A program made the translations under genes and the position numbers. The notes beneath the pieces are model-generated. The model was not told the origin of the DNA and searched no databases. It saw only the letters and a program-made list of their open reading frames with translations. Of a stretch of DNA of 64,000 nucleotides, positions 1 to 7,150 are shown one piece after another. Source of the DNA: Pseudomonas fluorescens (lineage in GTDB: Bacteria; Pseudomonadota; Gammaproteobacteria; Pseudomonadales; Pseudomonadaceae); NCBI RefSeq assembly GCF_040448305.1, contig NZ_CP148752.1, forward strand, positions 620,001 through 684,000. The letters are read 5' to 3'. Every line of letters begins with the position of its first letter. The stretch's first letter is position 1.

Positions 1-64
1 ACGTCAGGTGCAGTTCGGCGGCCCAAACGGGTTGAGGGTCGATTCTGCGATGAATCACCAGCAT
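1..64 (-). CDS. ureE: Urease accessory protein UreE, N-terminal fragment (runs off the window start)
   Basis: Read on the minus strand from an ATG at 62-64, the frame is open to the window edge and encodes MLVIHRRIDPQPVWAAELHL followed by T. This matches the start of Pseudomonas UreE as I remember it. UreE is a cytosolic metallochaperone that delivers nickel to apo-urease together with UreD, UreF and UreG. Only 21 codons are present, so the His-rich C-terminus cannot be seen. A DesT-type regulator follows on the same strand, as in P. aeruginosa where desT neighbours ureE. The sigma-54 promoter just upstream supports the call. The piece is too short for the ORF length cut-offs normally used. 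Confidence 0.8.
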   Translation of the reverse strand, partial: MLVIHRRIDPQPVWAAELHLT

Positions 65-100
65 CGGAAGGCTTCCAGCAATGGGCAATGCTCAGGCTAG

Positions 101-116
101 AGCAAGGGGCTTGCCA
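101..116 (-). promoter_or_regulatory. Sigma-54 (-24/-12) promoter for ureE
   Basis: The minus strand reads TTGGCAAGCCCCTTGCT. GG (114-115) and GC (102-103) are separated by exactly 10 bases and the surroundings match TGGCAC-N5-TTGC well. Transcription would start near 91, leaving a leader of about 27 bases before the ureE ATG at 64. The same architecture is found ahead of ureD and urtA. Confidence 0.75.
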
Positions 117-190
117 ATCGACATGATGCGTAGGAAATGGCTGAAGGAGACGTGGGATTGGTATCGATGGAGTGAGTTTTTTGGTTGAAG

Positions 191-220
191 TTGGTGCGTT
201 GTTTTTGATTTGCGCACCAA
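191..220. promoter_or_regulatory. Inverted TTGGTGCG/CGCACCAA element, probable NtrC-type activator site
   Basis: TTGGTGCG (191-198) and CGCACCAA (213-220) form a perfect 8-bp inverted repeat about 100-130 bases upstream of the predicted ureE start site. That is the usual distance for an NtrC enhancer. The half-sites match the GGTGC half of the enteric NtrC site. The spacing inside the repeat differs from the classic 17-bp palindrome, so each arm may be one half of a degenerate site. Confidence 0.5.
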
Positions 221-240
221 GTTGAAGCGGCGCGGTTCAA

Positions 241-269
241 TGTGGGAGCGAGCAGGCTCGCTCCCACAG
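241..269. repeat. REP palindrome, collapsed form
   Basis: TGTGGGAGCGAGC-AG-GCTCGCTCCCACA is a near-perfect palindrome between ureE and the TetR gene. It contains the GTGGGAGCGAGC head of the family twice but lacks the internal TGCTCGCGA segments. It looks like a doublet that lost its middle. Confidence 0.85.
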
Positions 270-297
270 GGTTCGGGGGCAGTCTGAAACGAGGGCA

Positions 298-930
298 TTA
301 CTCGGTGCTGCCAAGCCCTTGCCAATGCTTGAGTCCGATAAAGATAAACCGCAGTTGCTGGGTGATTTTCGCCTGGGGCGTCAGGTGTTCAGGCAAGGCG
401 TCGGCTGGTGGGTCAATGATGTCTGGCAGGGTGGCGAACACGCTTTTGACGATCAGGTCCGCCATGACGCTCAGGCTGGCGATGTTCAGATGCTGCAGTT
501 TCGGCATCAGTGACAAATCCGCCGCCAGGTCCGAGCTGATGTCTTCACGCAAACGGCCGATGGCCTGGCGCACCGGCAGCGAACCGCCGTATTGCTCGCG
601 GGCGAGAAACAGGAACTGCGAACGGTTGGCGCTGACCACGTCGAGAAAGATCCGTACCGAGGCATCGATGATGCCGCCCATCACGAATTCGTTGTGTCGT
701 ACCAGGCGAATGGTTTCGCGGAATGTCTGGCCGACTTCGCTGACCAGCACCAGGCCCAATTCATCCATGTCGGCAAAATGGCGGTAGAAACCGGTCGGTA
801 CGATCCCGGCGGTTTTCGCGACTTCGCGCAGGCTCAGGCTGCCGAATCCTCGGCCGCCATCCATCAGGCACCGGGCAGCGTCCATCAGGGCGTTACGGGT
901 TTGTTGTTTCTGTTCGGCGCGGGGCAGCAT
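298..930 (-). CDS. desT: TetR-family regulator of the DesT/FabR type
   Basis: A 210-residue protein with an N-terminal TetR helix-turn-helix (about residues 10-55, containing SLSLREVAKTAGI and TGFYRHF) and an all-helical ligand domain. In P. aeruginosa the DesT protein senses acyl-CoA saturation and represses the desCB acyl-CoA desaturase genes. The length, the FLFLAREQYGG segment and the neighbouring ureE all fit DesT. The start at 930 gives MLPRAEQKQ, the usual N-terminus. No desaturase genes are adjacent here; the divergent neighbour is the 14-residue-repeat gene. Its targets in this strain must therefore be elsewhere or different. The family call is firm and the symbol is inferred. Confidence 0.8.
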   Translation of the reverse strand: MLPRAEQKQQTRNALMDAARCLMDGGRGFGSLSLREVAKTAGIVPTGFYRHFADMDELGLVLVSEVGQTFRETIRLVRHNEFVMGGIIDASVRIFLDVVSANRSQFLFLAREQYGGSLPVRQAIGRLREDISSDLAADLSLMPKLQHLNIASLSVMADLIVKSVFATLPDIIDPPADALPEHLTPQAKITQQLRFIFIGLKHWQGLGSTE

Positions 931-1054
931 CGCAAGGGCGTTTTCTGGACTGGGACGCGGCGCACTCTAGCAAATCGGCTTTGCCGGCGTCGAACGACTG
1001 TGGGGGGATCAAGCGGGGAAGTGCGGCATCTATCAAGTGGACTGCTGAAAAGTC

Positions 1055-1083
1055 AAAAGCCCAATCCGGTGATTGGGCTTTTT
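1055..1083 (-). terminator. Rho-independent terminator
   Basis: AAAAGCCCAATC-CGGT-GATTGGGCTTTTT is a 12-bp stem with a four-base loop and T/A runs on both sides. It sits about 20 bases after the stop codon of the repeat-protein gene on the minus strand and could also work from the other side. Confidence 0.85.
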
Positions 1084-1102
1084 CTCAAGGCGGCCATGAG
1101 GC

Positions 1103-1573
1103 TTAGCTCAGGTCGCTGTTGCGTTCGATTACACGGTCACCACCGCCTTCAGCGAGGGTTTGACCTTGTGGAGTGCGATCCGAACCGTCGGCGGCGAGGG
1201 TCTGGCCTTGTGGAGTACGGTCGGAACCATCAGCAGCGAGGGTTTGGCCTTGTGGAGTACGGTCGGAGCCATCAGCAGCCAGGGTTTGGCCTTGTGGAGT
1301 ACGATCCGAACCATCTGCGGCGAGGGTCTGGCCTTGTGGGGTGCGGTCCGAGCCATCCTGAGTGATCAGGCCTTTTTCTTTCAGGCGATCATTACCACCT
1401 TCGGCAAGGGTCTGGCCTTGTGGGGTACGGTCGGAGCCATCGGCGGCGACGGTCTGGCTGAACACCGAGTGGTTCTGTTTCACTTGTGGAGTGGCCTGGT
1501 CAGCCGCTGGCAGGGCAAAAGCAGTGCTGGCCAGCATCGAGAGTGTAAGGCTAAGCAGTAGTTGGCGTTTCAT
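1103..1573 (-). CDS. Secreted protein with tandem DGSDRTPQGQTLAA repeats, function unknown
   Basis: A 156-residue protein. Residues 1-20 form a signal peptide (MKRQ, a hydrophobic stretch, then STAFA before LPAADQ). The mature part is nearly all repeat: one copy of DGSDRTPQGQTL at residues 45-56, a diverged spacer with GGNDRLKEKG, then five near-identical 14-residue copies at 73-142, and a closing GGGDRVIERNSDLS. The repeats are polar and rich in Asp, Arg, Gln and Thr, with no Cys. I remember similar short Pseudomonas proteins being labelled phage infection protein, but nothing here supports that label. It is a monocistronic gene with its own terminator. An exported, disordered or repetitively folded protein is the most that can be said. 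Confidence 0.75.
   Translation of the reverse strand: MKRQLLLSLTLSMLASTAFALPAADQATPQVKQNHSVFSQTVAADGSDRTPQGQTLAEGGNDRLKEKGLITQDGSDRTPQGQTLAADGSDRTPQGQTLAADGSDRTPQGQTLAADGSDRTPQGQTLAADGSDRTPQGQTLAEGGGDRVIERNSDLS
1148..1357. repeat. Five tandem 42-bp coding repeats
   Basis: Each 42-bp unit encodes DGSDRTPQGQTLAA. The protein copies are identical except for the last residue of the array, while the DNA copies differ at several third positions. The protein sequence is therefore conserved more than the DNA, which argues for selection on the repeat and not only recent slippage. Confidence 0.85.
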
Positions 1574-1960
1574 GATTGTTTTGCTCCGTGGGGGTGCGAA
1601 TAAGTGGGTACGAGAGCAATGCTACTCTCGATAAGTCGATATGAAAGTTCATAAACGCAATGGTAATAATCAACGGAATTGATTGTTTGCTGCGGAGGCT
1701 CTAGGCCGGGCGTTTCCGGCGAGCAGTCTTGCACCGAAGTGGGTATTTTCGACCCACCTTTGACGTGTAAAAGTGCAGGGCCGGTAACGCCGGTCGACTG
1801 GCTGGTCAGTATTGGACTGGGCGGATTCGGCGAAATCGGTCTATCGATTAAACCTGCCGGTTTTTTATCAGTCGTAGATTTCATGGCGGGTCGCTTGCGG
1901 CTCACCGTTTCACATGTGCGTCGCAGTCGGGGCGCTCAGTCGTATCAGGAGCCCTGTGCA
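1574..1960. other. Non-coding stretch upstream of the AsmA gene
   Basis: There are 387 bases without a convincing gene. The AsmA reading frame stays open to 1679, but that extension has no ribosome site and non-typical composition. Small hairpins are visible (GTGGGT/ACCCAC at 1739-1757). The segment must hold the promoters of the two divergent flanking genes; no clear -35/-10 pair was picked out. Confidence 0.5.
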
Positions 1961-4036
1961 ATGACGCGCACTCAAAAAACGTTTGTCTGGACCCTTTCCA
2001 CTTTTCTTACCTTGTTGATGGTGCTGGTTCTGATCATCGTGTTCTTCGACTGGAACCGGATCAAAGCGCCGCTCAACGCCAAAGTTTCCGAAGAGCTGCA
2101 CCGCGCTTTCGCCATCAACGGCAATCTGTCGGTGGTCTGGCAGCCCGAGCCTGATGAAGGCGGCTGGCGCGCCTGGGTACCGTGGCCTCATGTGGTGGCC
2201 GAAGACTTGAGCCTGGGCAATCCTGACTGGTCGAAACAACCGCAGATGGTCACCCTCAAGCGGGTGGAACTGCGTATTTCACCCCTGGCATTGCTGGCGC
2301 AGCGGGTAGTGATCCCGCGTATCGATCTCACCGAGCCGAATGCCCAACTGCAACGCCTGGCTGACGGGCGCGCCAACTGGACTTTCAAATTCGACCCGCA
2401 AGACCCGAACGCCGAGCCTTCGAGCTGGGTGGTGGATATCGGCGCGATCGGCTTTGATAAGGGCCGCGTCACCCTCGACGACCAGAACCTGAAGACTCAA
2501 CTCGACGTGCTGATCGATCCATTGGGCAAACCGATTCCGTTCAGCGATATCGTCGGCGACAAAGCGGCGAAAGCCGCTCAGGAAAAGGGCTCGTCCCCCC
2601 AGGATTATGCGTTCGCGCTCAAGGTCAACGGCCAGTACCACGGCCAGAAACTCGCGGGTCAGGGCAAGATTGGCGGGCTGTTGGCGCTGCAGGATGCGGC
2701 ACGGCCGTTTCCGCTCCAGGCACAGGTGAAAATTGCCGATACGAGCGTTGAACTGGCCGGCACCCTGACCGATCCGCTGAATCTCGGCGCCCTGGACCTG
2801 CGCCTGAAACTGGCTGGCACCAGCCTGGGCAACCTCTACCCGCTGACCGGCGTGATCCTGCCGGATACACCACTCTATGCCACTGACGGCCACCTGCTCG
2901 CCAGGTTGCACGAGGCGGGTGGCGCGGTGTTCCGCTATGAAGAATTCAACGGCAAGATCGGCGAAAGCGACATCCACGGCAATCTGACTTACGTGGCCAG
3001 CCAGCCACGGCCAAAACTCAGCGGCTCGCTGTTGTCCAATCAATTGCTGTTCGCTGACCTGGCGCCGCTGATTGGTGCCGACTCCAACGCACAACAGAAG
3101 GCCCGAGGCGGTGACAGCAAACAACCAGCGGACAAAGTGCTGCCGGTCGAAGAGTTCAAGACCGATCGCTGGCGTGATATGGACGCCGATGTCGAGTTCA
3201 CCGGCAAGCGCATCGTGCACAGCGAAAAACTGCCGTTCAACGACCTCTATACCCATCTGGTGCTCACCGATGGCGTGCTCAGCCTCGAGCCACTGCGCTT
3301 CGGCGTGGCCGGCGGCAAGCTGGATGCGCAGATTCGCCTGAACGGCCACACCGATCCACTGGAAGGCCAGGCCAGACTCACGGCGCGAGGCTTCAAGCTC
3401 AAGCAGTTGTTCCCAGGCTTTGAGCCGATGAAAACCAGTTTCGGTGAAATCAACGGCGACGCTGATCTCAGCGGGCGCGGCAATTCGGTGGCCAAACTGC
3501 TGGGCAGCGCCAATGGCAATCTGAAAATGCTGATCAACGATGGCGCCATCAGTCGCGAATTGATGGAACTGGCAGGTCTGAACGTCGGCAACTACGTGGT
3601 TGGCAAGATCTTTGGCGACAAGGAAGTGAAGATCAACTGCGCCGCCGCCGACTTCGGCATCCAGTCCGGCCTGGCGAGTACCCGCTTGTTTGTGTTCGAC
3701 ACCGAGAACGCCATTGTTTACATCGATGGCACGGCGAACATGGCGACCGAGCAACTGGACCTGACCATCACCCCGGAATCCAAGGGCTGGCGCCTGATTT
3801 CATTACGCTCGCCGCTGTATGTGCGCGGCAAATTCATCAAGCCCGATGCCGGGGTCAAGGCCGTGCCGCTGATGTTGCGCGGAGCCGGGATGGTGGCGCT
3901 GGGCGTGATCGCCGCACCGGCGGCAGGGTTGCTGGCGCTGGTGGCGCCAAGCGGCGGCGAGACGAACCAGTGCGCGCCGTTGCTGGAGCAGATGAAGGCG
4001 GGCAAGGCGCCTGTCACCGTCAAGTCAGCCAAGTAA
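1961..4036 (+). CDS. AsmA-family protein
   Basis: A 691-residue protein, with the start chosen at 1961 where AGGAG (1947-1951) is 9 bases upstream. A longer frame from 1679 lacks a ribosome site. Residues about 8-30 form an inner-membrane anchor (TFVWTLSTFL then a long aliphatic run). The rest is a periplasmic AsmA-like beta-rich domain with WQPEPDEG near the N-terminus and the typical C-terminal SANGNLKMLINDGAI region. AsmA-like (bridge-like) proteins are implicated in phospholipid transport between the membranes and in outer-membrane composition. It stands alone and is followed by a REP doublet. The paralog group within AsmA cannot be decided by eye. Confidence 0.85.
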   Translation: MTRTQKTFVWTLSTFLTLLMVLVLIIVFFDWNRIKAPLNAKVSEELHRAFAINGNLSVVWQPEPDEGGWRAWVPWPHVVAEDLSLGNPDWSKQPQMVTLKRVELRISPLALLAQRVVIPRIDLTEPNAQLQRLADGRANWTFKFDPQDPNAEPSSWVVDIGAIGFDKGRVTLDDQNLKTQLDVLIDPLGKPIPFSDIVGDKAAKAAQEKGSSPQDYAFALKVNGQYHGQKLAGQGKIGGLLALQDAARPFPLQAQVKIADTSVELAGTLTDPLNLGALDLRLKLAGTSLGNLYPLTGVILPDTPLYATDGHLLARLHEAGGAVFRYEEFNGKIGESDIHGNLTYVASQPRPKLSGSLLSNQLLFADLAPLIGADSNAQQKARGGDSKQPADKVLPVEEFKTDRWRDMDADVEFTGKRIVHSEKLPFNDLYTHLVLTDGVLSLEPLRFGVAGGKLDAQIRLNGHTDPLEGQARLTARGFKLKQLFPGFEPMKTSFGEINGDADLSGRGNSVAKLLGSANGNLKMLINDGAISRELMELAGLNVGNYVVGKIFGDKEVKINCAAADFGIQSGLASTRLFVFDTENAIVYIDGTANMATEQLDLTITPESKGWRLISLRSPLYVRGKFIKPDAGVKAVPLMLRGAGMVALGVIAAPAAGLLALVAPSGGETNQCAPLLEQMKAGKAPVTVKSAK

Positions 4037-4076
4037 TCGGGTGCCAGTGACGGCCCCATCGTCGGAGCGCCGCCCG

Positions 4077-4143
4077 GAGCAGGCTCGCTCCTACAGGGGA
4101 TCTGTGCATGCAGGACCAATGTGGGAGCCTGCTCGCGATGGCG
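4077..4143. repeat. REP doublet (imperfect)
   Basis: GAGCAGGCTCGCTCCTACAG and TGTGGGAGCCTGCTCGCGATGG face each other across a short spacer after the AsmA gene. The second arm has lost the internal GCGA. Confidence 0.75.
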
Positions 4144-4169
4144 GTTTTGCAGGCACTGCATTTGGTTGC

Positions 4170-5072
4170 TTATGCCAAAGCATGTCCCGACACCAACGCC
4201 TCTTCACGCAGCCACGCAAAAAACGCCCGAACCGGTGGATGACGTTCGCGTCCCGGCACGCACAGTGCGCTGTAGCCGGCGCCATCGACCTGGATTTCTC
4301 CCCGGTACGGCAACAGCAGACCACTGGCCACGCTTTCCGACACCAGGATATTGCTTGCCAACACCAGACCTTGCCCGGCAATTGCCGCTTGCAGGGCGTA
4401 ATGCTCTTCGTCGTATTCGCGCACCGCTGGTCGGTCGCTCAACCAGGTTTCGCCGGATTGCGCGCACCAGGCCTCCCAGCCGTGGGCATAGAGTTTGGAG
4501 TTGTGCCAACGCACGCTGATCAGTGTTGGGGCGCGACTCGACGCCAGGGTCACTTGTTCGGGCGAACCGTAGACGCCGAAGGATTCGTCGAACAGGCACA
4601 ACCCATACAGGTTGGGGTAATCGTCGAGGCTGTAGCGCAGCACCAGATCGACACTGGCGTCCTGATGCAGATCGATGACTTCGCAGTGGGTATCGAGGCG
4701 CACGTTGATGTTCGGGTGCCGGGCGTAGAAGCGTCCCAGCCGTGGCACCAGCCACAGCGCGGCGAAGGCAGCGGTGGTGGAGACCGTCAGGCTGGCGCCG
4801 CTGCGTTGCGGGCGCAGGGTATCGACGCTTTGCGCGACTTCCAGAAAAGCCCCGTGCAGGCTCTGGAACAGCCGTTCGCCGCATTCGGTCAGGCGCACCC
4901 GGCGTGGCAGGCGCTCGAACAATGGCACGCCGAGCCAGCTCTCCAGGGAGCGGATCTGGTGGGACACCGCCGTCGGGGTGACGGACAGTTCTTCGGCGGC
5001 GGCCTTGAAGCTCAACAGGCGTGAGGCGGATTCAAAGGCCCGCAGGGCGGTCAAGGGCAACGTGGCAAACAT
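4170..5072 (-). CDS. LysR-family regulator (GcvA-like) divergent from azoreductase
   Basis: A 300-residue protein from the ATG at 5072, which has GGAG 7 bases upstream. An in-frame ATG at 5084 has no ribosome site. The N-terminal winged helix-turn-helix shows LTALRAFESASRLLSFKAAA and VTPTAVSHQIRSLE, the signature of the GcvA/AmpR branch. The rest is a periplasmic-binding-like effector domain with WLVPRLGRF and HWE-type loops. It is transcribed away from azoR-gdx, and a 19-bp palindrome sits in the shared gap, so it probably controls that pair and itself. The inducer is unknown; quinones or related electrophiles are a guess from the target genes. Confidence 0.85.
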   Translation of the reverse strand: MFATLPLTALRAFESASRLLSFKAAAEELSVTPTAVSHQIRSLESWLGVPLFERLPRRVRLTECGERLFQSLHGAFLEVAQSVDTLRPQRSGASLTVSTTAAFAALWLVPRLGRFYARHPNINVRLDTHCEVIDLHQDASVDLVLRYSLDDYPNLYGLCLFDESFGVYGSPEQVTLASSRAPTLISVRWHNSKLYAHGWEAWCAQSGETWLSDRPAVREYDEEHYALQAAIAGQGLVLASNILVSESVASGLLLPYRGEIQVDGAGYSALCVPGRERHPPVRAFFAWLREEALVSGHALA

Positions 5073-5084
5073 TGAACACTCCAT

Positions 5085-5103
5085 GGATGAAATGGATTCA
5101 TCC
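5085..5103. promoter_or_regulatory. 19-bp inverted repeat, probable LysR operator
   Basis: GGATGAA-ATGGA-TTCATCC is a perfect 7+7 palindrome. It lies 12 bases upstream of the LysR start and about 90 bases upstream of azoR. This is the expected place for a LysR activation/autoregulation site. Confidence 0.65.
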
Positions 5104-5130
5104 AGACTGATTTCTACTCATTTGAATGAG

Positions 5131-5164
5131 AGCAGCTGTGAGCTTCAAGCTGCAAGCCACAAGC
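5131..5164. repeat. AGCTTCAAGCTGCAAGC-type repeat fragment
   Basis: AGCAGCTGTGAGCTTCAAGCTGCAAGCCACAAGC resembles a short interspersed repeat common in fluorescent pseudomonads and can fold as GCAGCT/AGCTGC. It occupies the leader of azoR. Confidence 0.45.
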
Positions 5165-5193
5165 CGTTTGAGTTTAGCCCTGAGGAGAGACAG

Positions 5194-5832
5194 ATGAGTA
5201 GAATTCTTGCTGTTCACGCCAGCCCCCGTGGTGACCGTTCGCACTCCCGGCGTTTGGCCGAAGTGTTTCTGTCGGCCTGGCAGGCCCGTCATCCACACTC
5301 ACAGTTGACCCGACGCGAAGTCGGTCGAGCGCTGATTCCGCCGGTCAACGAGGCATTCGTGGCCGCCGCGTTTTACCCCGAGCCTGACGCTCGGCCACTG
5401 TCGATGCAGGCCGACCTTGCGCTCAGCGACGAATTGGTCGGCGAACTGCTTGGCCATGATGTGTTGCTGATTTCCACGCCGATGCACAACTTCAGCGTAC
5501 CCAGCGGCCTCAAGGCCTGGATCGATCAGATCGTGCGAGTAGGGTTGACCTTCGATCACACCCTGGACAATGGCGTAGCCCAGTACCAATCCTTGGTGCA
5601 GGGCAAAAAAGCCCTGATCATCACCAGCCGTGGCGGCTTCGGTTTTGGCCCGGGAGGCGAGCTGGAAGCCATGAACCATGCCGATACGCTACTGCGCACG
5701 GTGCTCGGATTCATCGGCATCACGGACGTCACCGTGGTGGCTGCCGAGGGCGAAGAGTCCGCCGAGCGCAGCTTTGAAATCTCTGCCGCCGAGGCTGAGC
5801 AGCGCTTGTTGGCGCTGGCCGGGGAGTTCTAG
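5194..5832 (+). CDS. azoR: FMN-dependent NADH:quinone oxidoreductase / azoreductase
   Basis: A 212-residue protein starting at the ATG at 5194, with GAGGAGA at 5182-5188 as ribosome site. A flavodoxin-like fold is indicated by ILAVHASPRGDRSHSRRLA (FMN phosphate loop), LLISTPMHNFSVPSGLKAWID and SRGGFGFGPGG. AzoR enzymes reduce quinones and azo compounds with two electrons from NAD(P)H, protecting cells from electrophiles. The stop codon directly abuts the start of the small exporter gene, so the two are one operon. The divergent LysR gene is the likely regulator. Substrate preference cannot be read from the sequence. Confidence 0.85.
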   Translation: MSRILAVHASPRGDRSHSRRLAEVFLSAWQARHPHSQLTRREVGRALIPPVNEAFVAAAFYPEPDARPLSMQADLALSDELVGELLGHDVLLISTPMHNFSVPSGLKAWIDQIVRVGLTFDHTLDNGVAQYQSLVQGKKALIITSRGGFGFGPGGELEAMNHADTLLRTVLGFIGITDVTVVAAEGEESAERSFEISAAEAEQRLLALAGEF

Positions 5833-6138
5833 ATGGCCTGGCTGTTTCTGCTGGTCGCCGCCGGGTTCGAAGTCACCTTCGCCATGGGCATGAAGTACGC
5901 CGAGGGCTTCACCCGGCTCTGGCCTTCGCTGGTCACCGTGGTGGCCGCTGTGGGCGGGATCTACTTCCTGACCCTGGCCATGCGCGAGTTGCCGGTGAGC
6001 ATCGCGTACCCGATCTGGACCGCCATCGGTTCGCTGGGCACGGTGTTTCTCGGTTTCGCGTTGCTGGGTGAAAGCCTGACCGTGATCAAGCTGGTCTCGG
6101 TCGGGCTGATCGTGGCAGGTGTGGCGGGGTTGAAGTAG
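5833..6138 (+). CDS. Small multidrug resistance protein of the Gdx/SugE type
   Basis: A 101-residue inner-membrane protein with four hydrophobic helices. The catalytic Glu of SMR exporters is present at residue 13 (AAGFEVTFA). The KYAEGFTRLWPS segment after helix 1 matches the SugE/Gdx branch rather than EmrE. Gdx proteins export guanidinium ion coupled to protons. The gene starts on the base after the azoR stop, so translation is coupled. Pairing with an azoreductase and a LysR regulator suggests a stress-inducible detoxification unit; no guanidine riboswitch was recognised upstream. Guanidinium specificity is inference. Confidence 0.85.
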   Translation: MAWLFLLVAAGFEVTFAMGMKYAEGFTRLWPSLVTVVAAVGGIYFLTLAMRELPVSIAYPIWTAIGSLGTVFLGFALLGESLTVIKLVSVGLIVAGVAGLK

Positions 6139-6245
6139 GGCGGATGACATAGACTTGTCGTCGAGTTGTCATCTTCGCAGGTGTAGCTTGGCGGATGTCT
6201 TGCATCCCGCCTTGCGTCACCGCCCGACCACAAGGATGTCCGCCC

Positions 6246-7136
6246 ATGTCGCAAGGTTCTGCCCCGCGCTACCCGCTGGTGTTGGTCCCGGGAATGCTCG
6301 GGTTCATCCGTTTGGTGCTTTATCCGTACTGGTACGGGATCGTCGAGGCGTTGCGCCGGGGTGGTGCGGTGGTGTTTGCCGTGCAGGTCTCACCGCTTAA
6401 TTCGAACGAAGTGCGCGGCGAGCAATTGCTTGTGCGTATCGACGAAATCCTGCGGGAAACCGGGGCCGCCAAGGTCAACCTGATCGGCCATAGCCAGGGC
6501 TCGCTGACCGCCCGTTATGCAGCGGCCAAACGCCCGGACCTGGTGGCATCGGTGACCTCGGTGGCGGGGCCGAACCACGGCTCGGAACTCGCCGATTACC
6601 TGCACGAGCATTATCCCCATGACAGCGTACGTGGTCGTGTGCTGAGCTTTTTGCTGCGGATGGTCGGGGTGCTGATGGGGTGGCTGGATACCGGTTACCG
6701 CGGGCCGAAGTTGCCGGTGGATATCCATGCGTCCCATCACGCCCTCACCAGCGCTGGGGTGGCGCTGTTCAACCAGCGTTATCCACAGGGCTTGCCTGAA
6801 ACCTGGGGTGGTCACGGGCCGGAGGAGGTCAATGGCGTGCGTTATTACTCCTGGTCTGGCACCTTGCAACCGGGCATTACCGATCGCGGGCGCAATCTGC
6901 TGGACGGTACCAACCGCAGTTGTCGGCTGTTCGCTAAAGCCTTCGTCCGCGAAGCCGGGCATTGCGACGGCTTGGTCGGGCGCTACAGCTCGCACCTGGG
7001 CACGGTGATTGGTGACGAATATCCGCTGGATCACTTCGATATCGTCAACCAGTCGCTGGGGCTGGTGGGCAAGGGGGCCGAGCCGATCCGGTTGTTTGTC
7101 GAGCATGCGGCGCGGTTGGCGGCGGCAGGCGTCTAG
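6246..7136 (+). CDS. Alpha/beta-hydrolase, triacylglycerol lipase family
   Basis: A 296-residue protein. The start is placed at 6246, 9 bases after AAGGA; an earlier in-frame ATG at 6195 has no ribosome site. The nucleophile elbow GHSQG puts the catalytic serine at residue 83. GHCDGLVGRYS and PLDHFDIVN provide the likely acid and histidine. The RYPLVLVPGMLG opening forms the oxyanion region of Pseudomonas class I lipases. There is no signal peptide and no Lif foldase gene alongside, so it resembles the cytosolic PA2949-type lipase and not secreted LipA. The substrate is not known; a medium- or long-chain ester hydrolase is expected. Confidence 0.85.
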   Translation: MSQGSAPRYPLVLVPGMLGFIRLVLYPYWYGIVEALRRGGAVVFAVQVSPLNSNEVRGEQLLVRIDEILRETGAAKVNLIGHSQGSLTARYAAAKRPDLVASVTSVAGPNHGSELADYLHEHYPHDSVRGRVLSFLLRMVGVLMGWLDTGYRGPKLPVDIHASHHALTSAGVALFNQRYPQGLPETWGGHGPEEVNGVRYYSWSGTLQPGITDRGRNLLDGTNRSCRLFAKAFVREAGHCDGLVGRYSSHLGTVIGDEYPLDHFDIVNQSLGLVGKGAEPIRLFVEHAARLAAAGV

Positions 7137-7150
7137 ACCGCCACAAAAAG

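Noticed and set aside
1148..1357. CRISPR-like array because of regular 42-bp repeats
   Set aside because: There are no unique spacers between the units and the repeats encode a continuous protein with a signal peptide.
1679..1960. A 94-residue N-terminal extension of the AsmA protein
   Set aside because: The frame is open but there is no ribosome site near 1679. The extension is unlike AsmA proteins, and AGGAG sits properly before 1961.
2279..3754. A 491-codon open frame on the minus strand opposite the AsmA gene
   Set aside because: It is a shadow frame produced by high GC and codon bias; the AsmA translation is clearly the real one.
5104..5193. Guanidine riboswitch upstream of azoR-gdx
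   Set aside because: The leader is short and filled by an AGCTTCAAGCTGCAAGC-type repeat; no guanidine aptamer core was seen. The LysR palindrome explains the regulation better.
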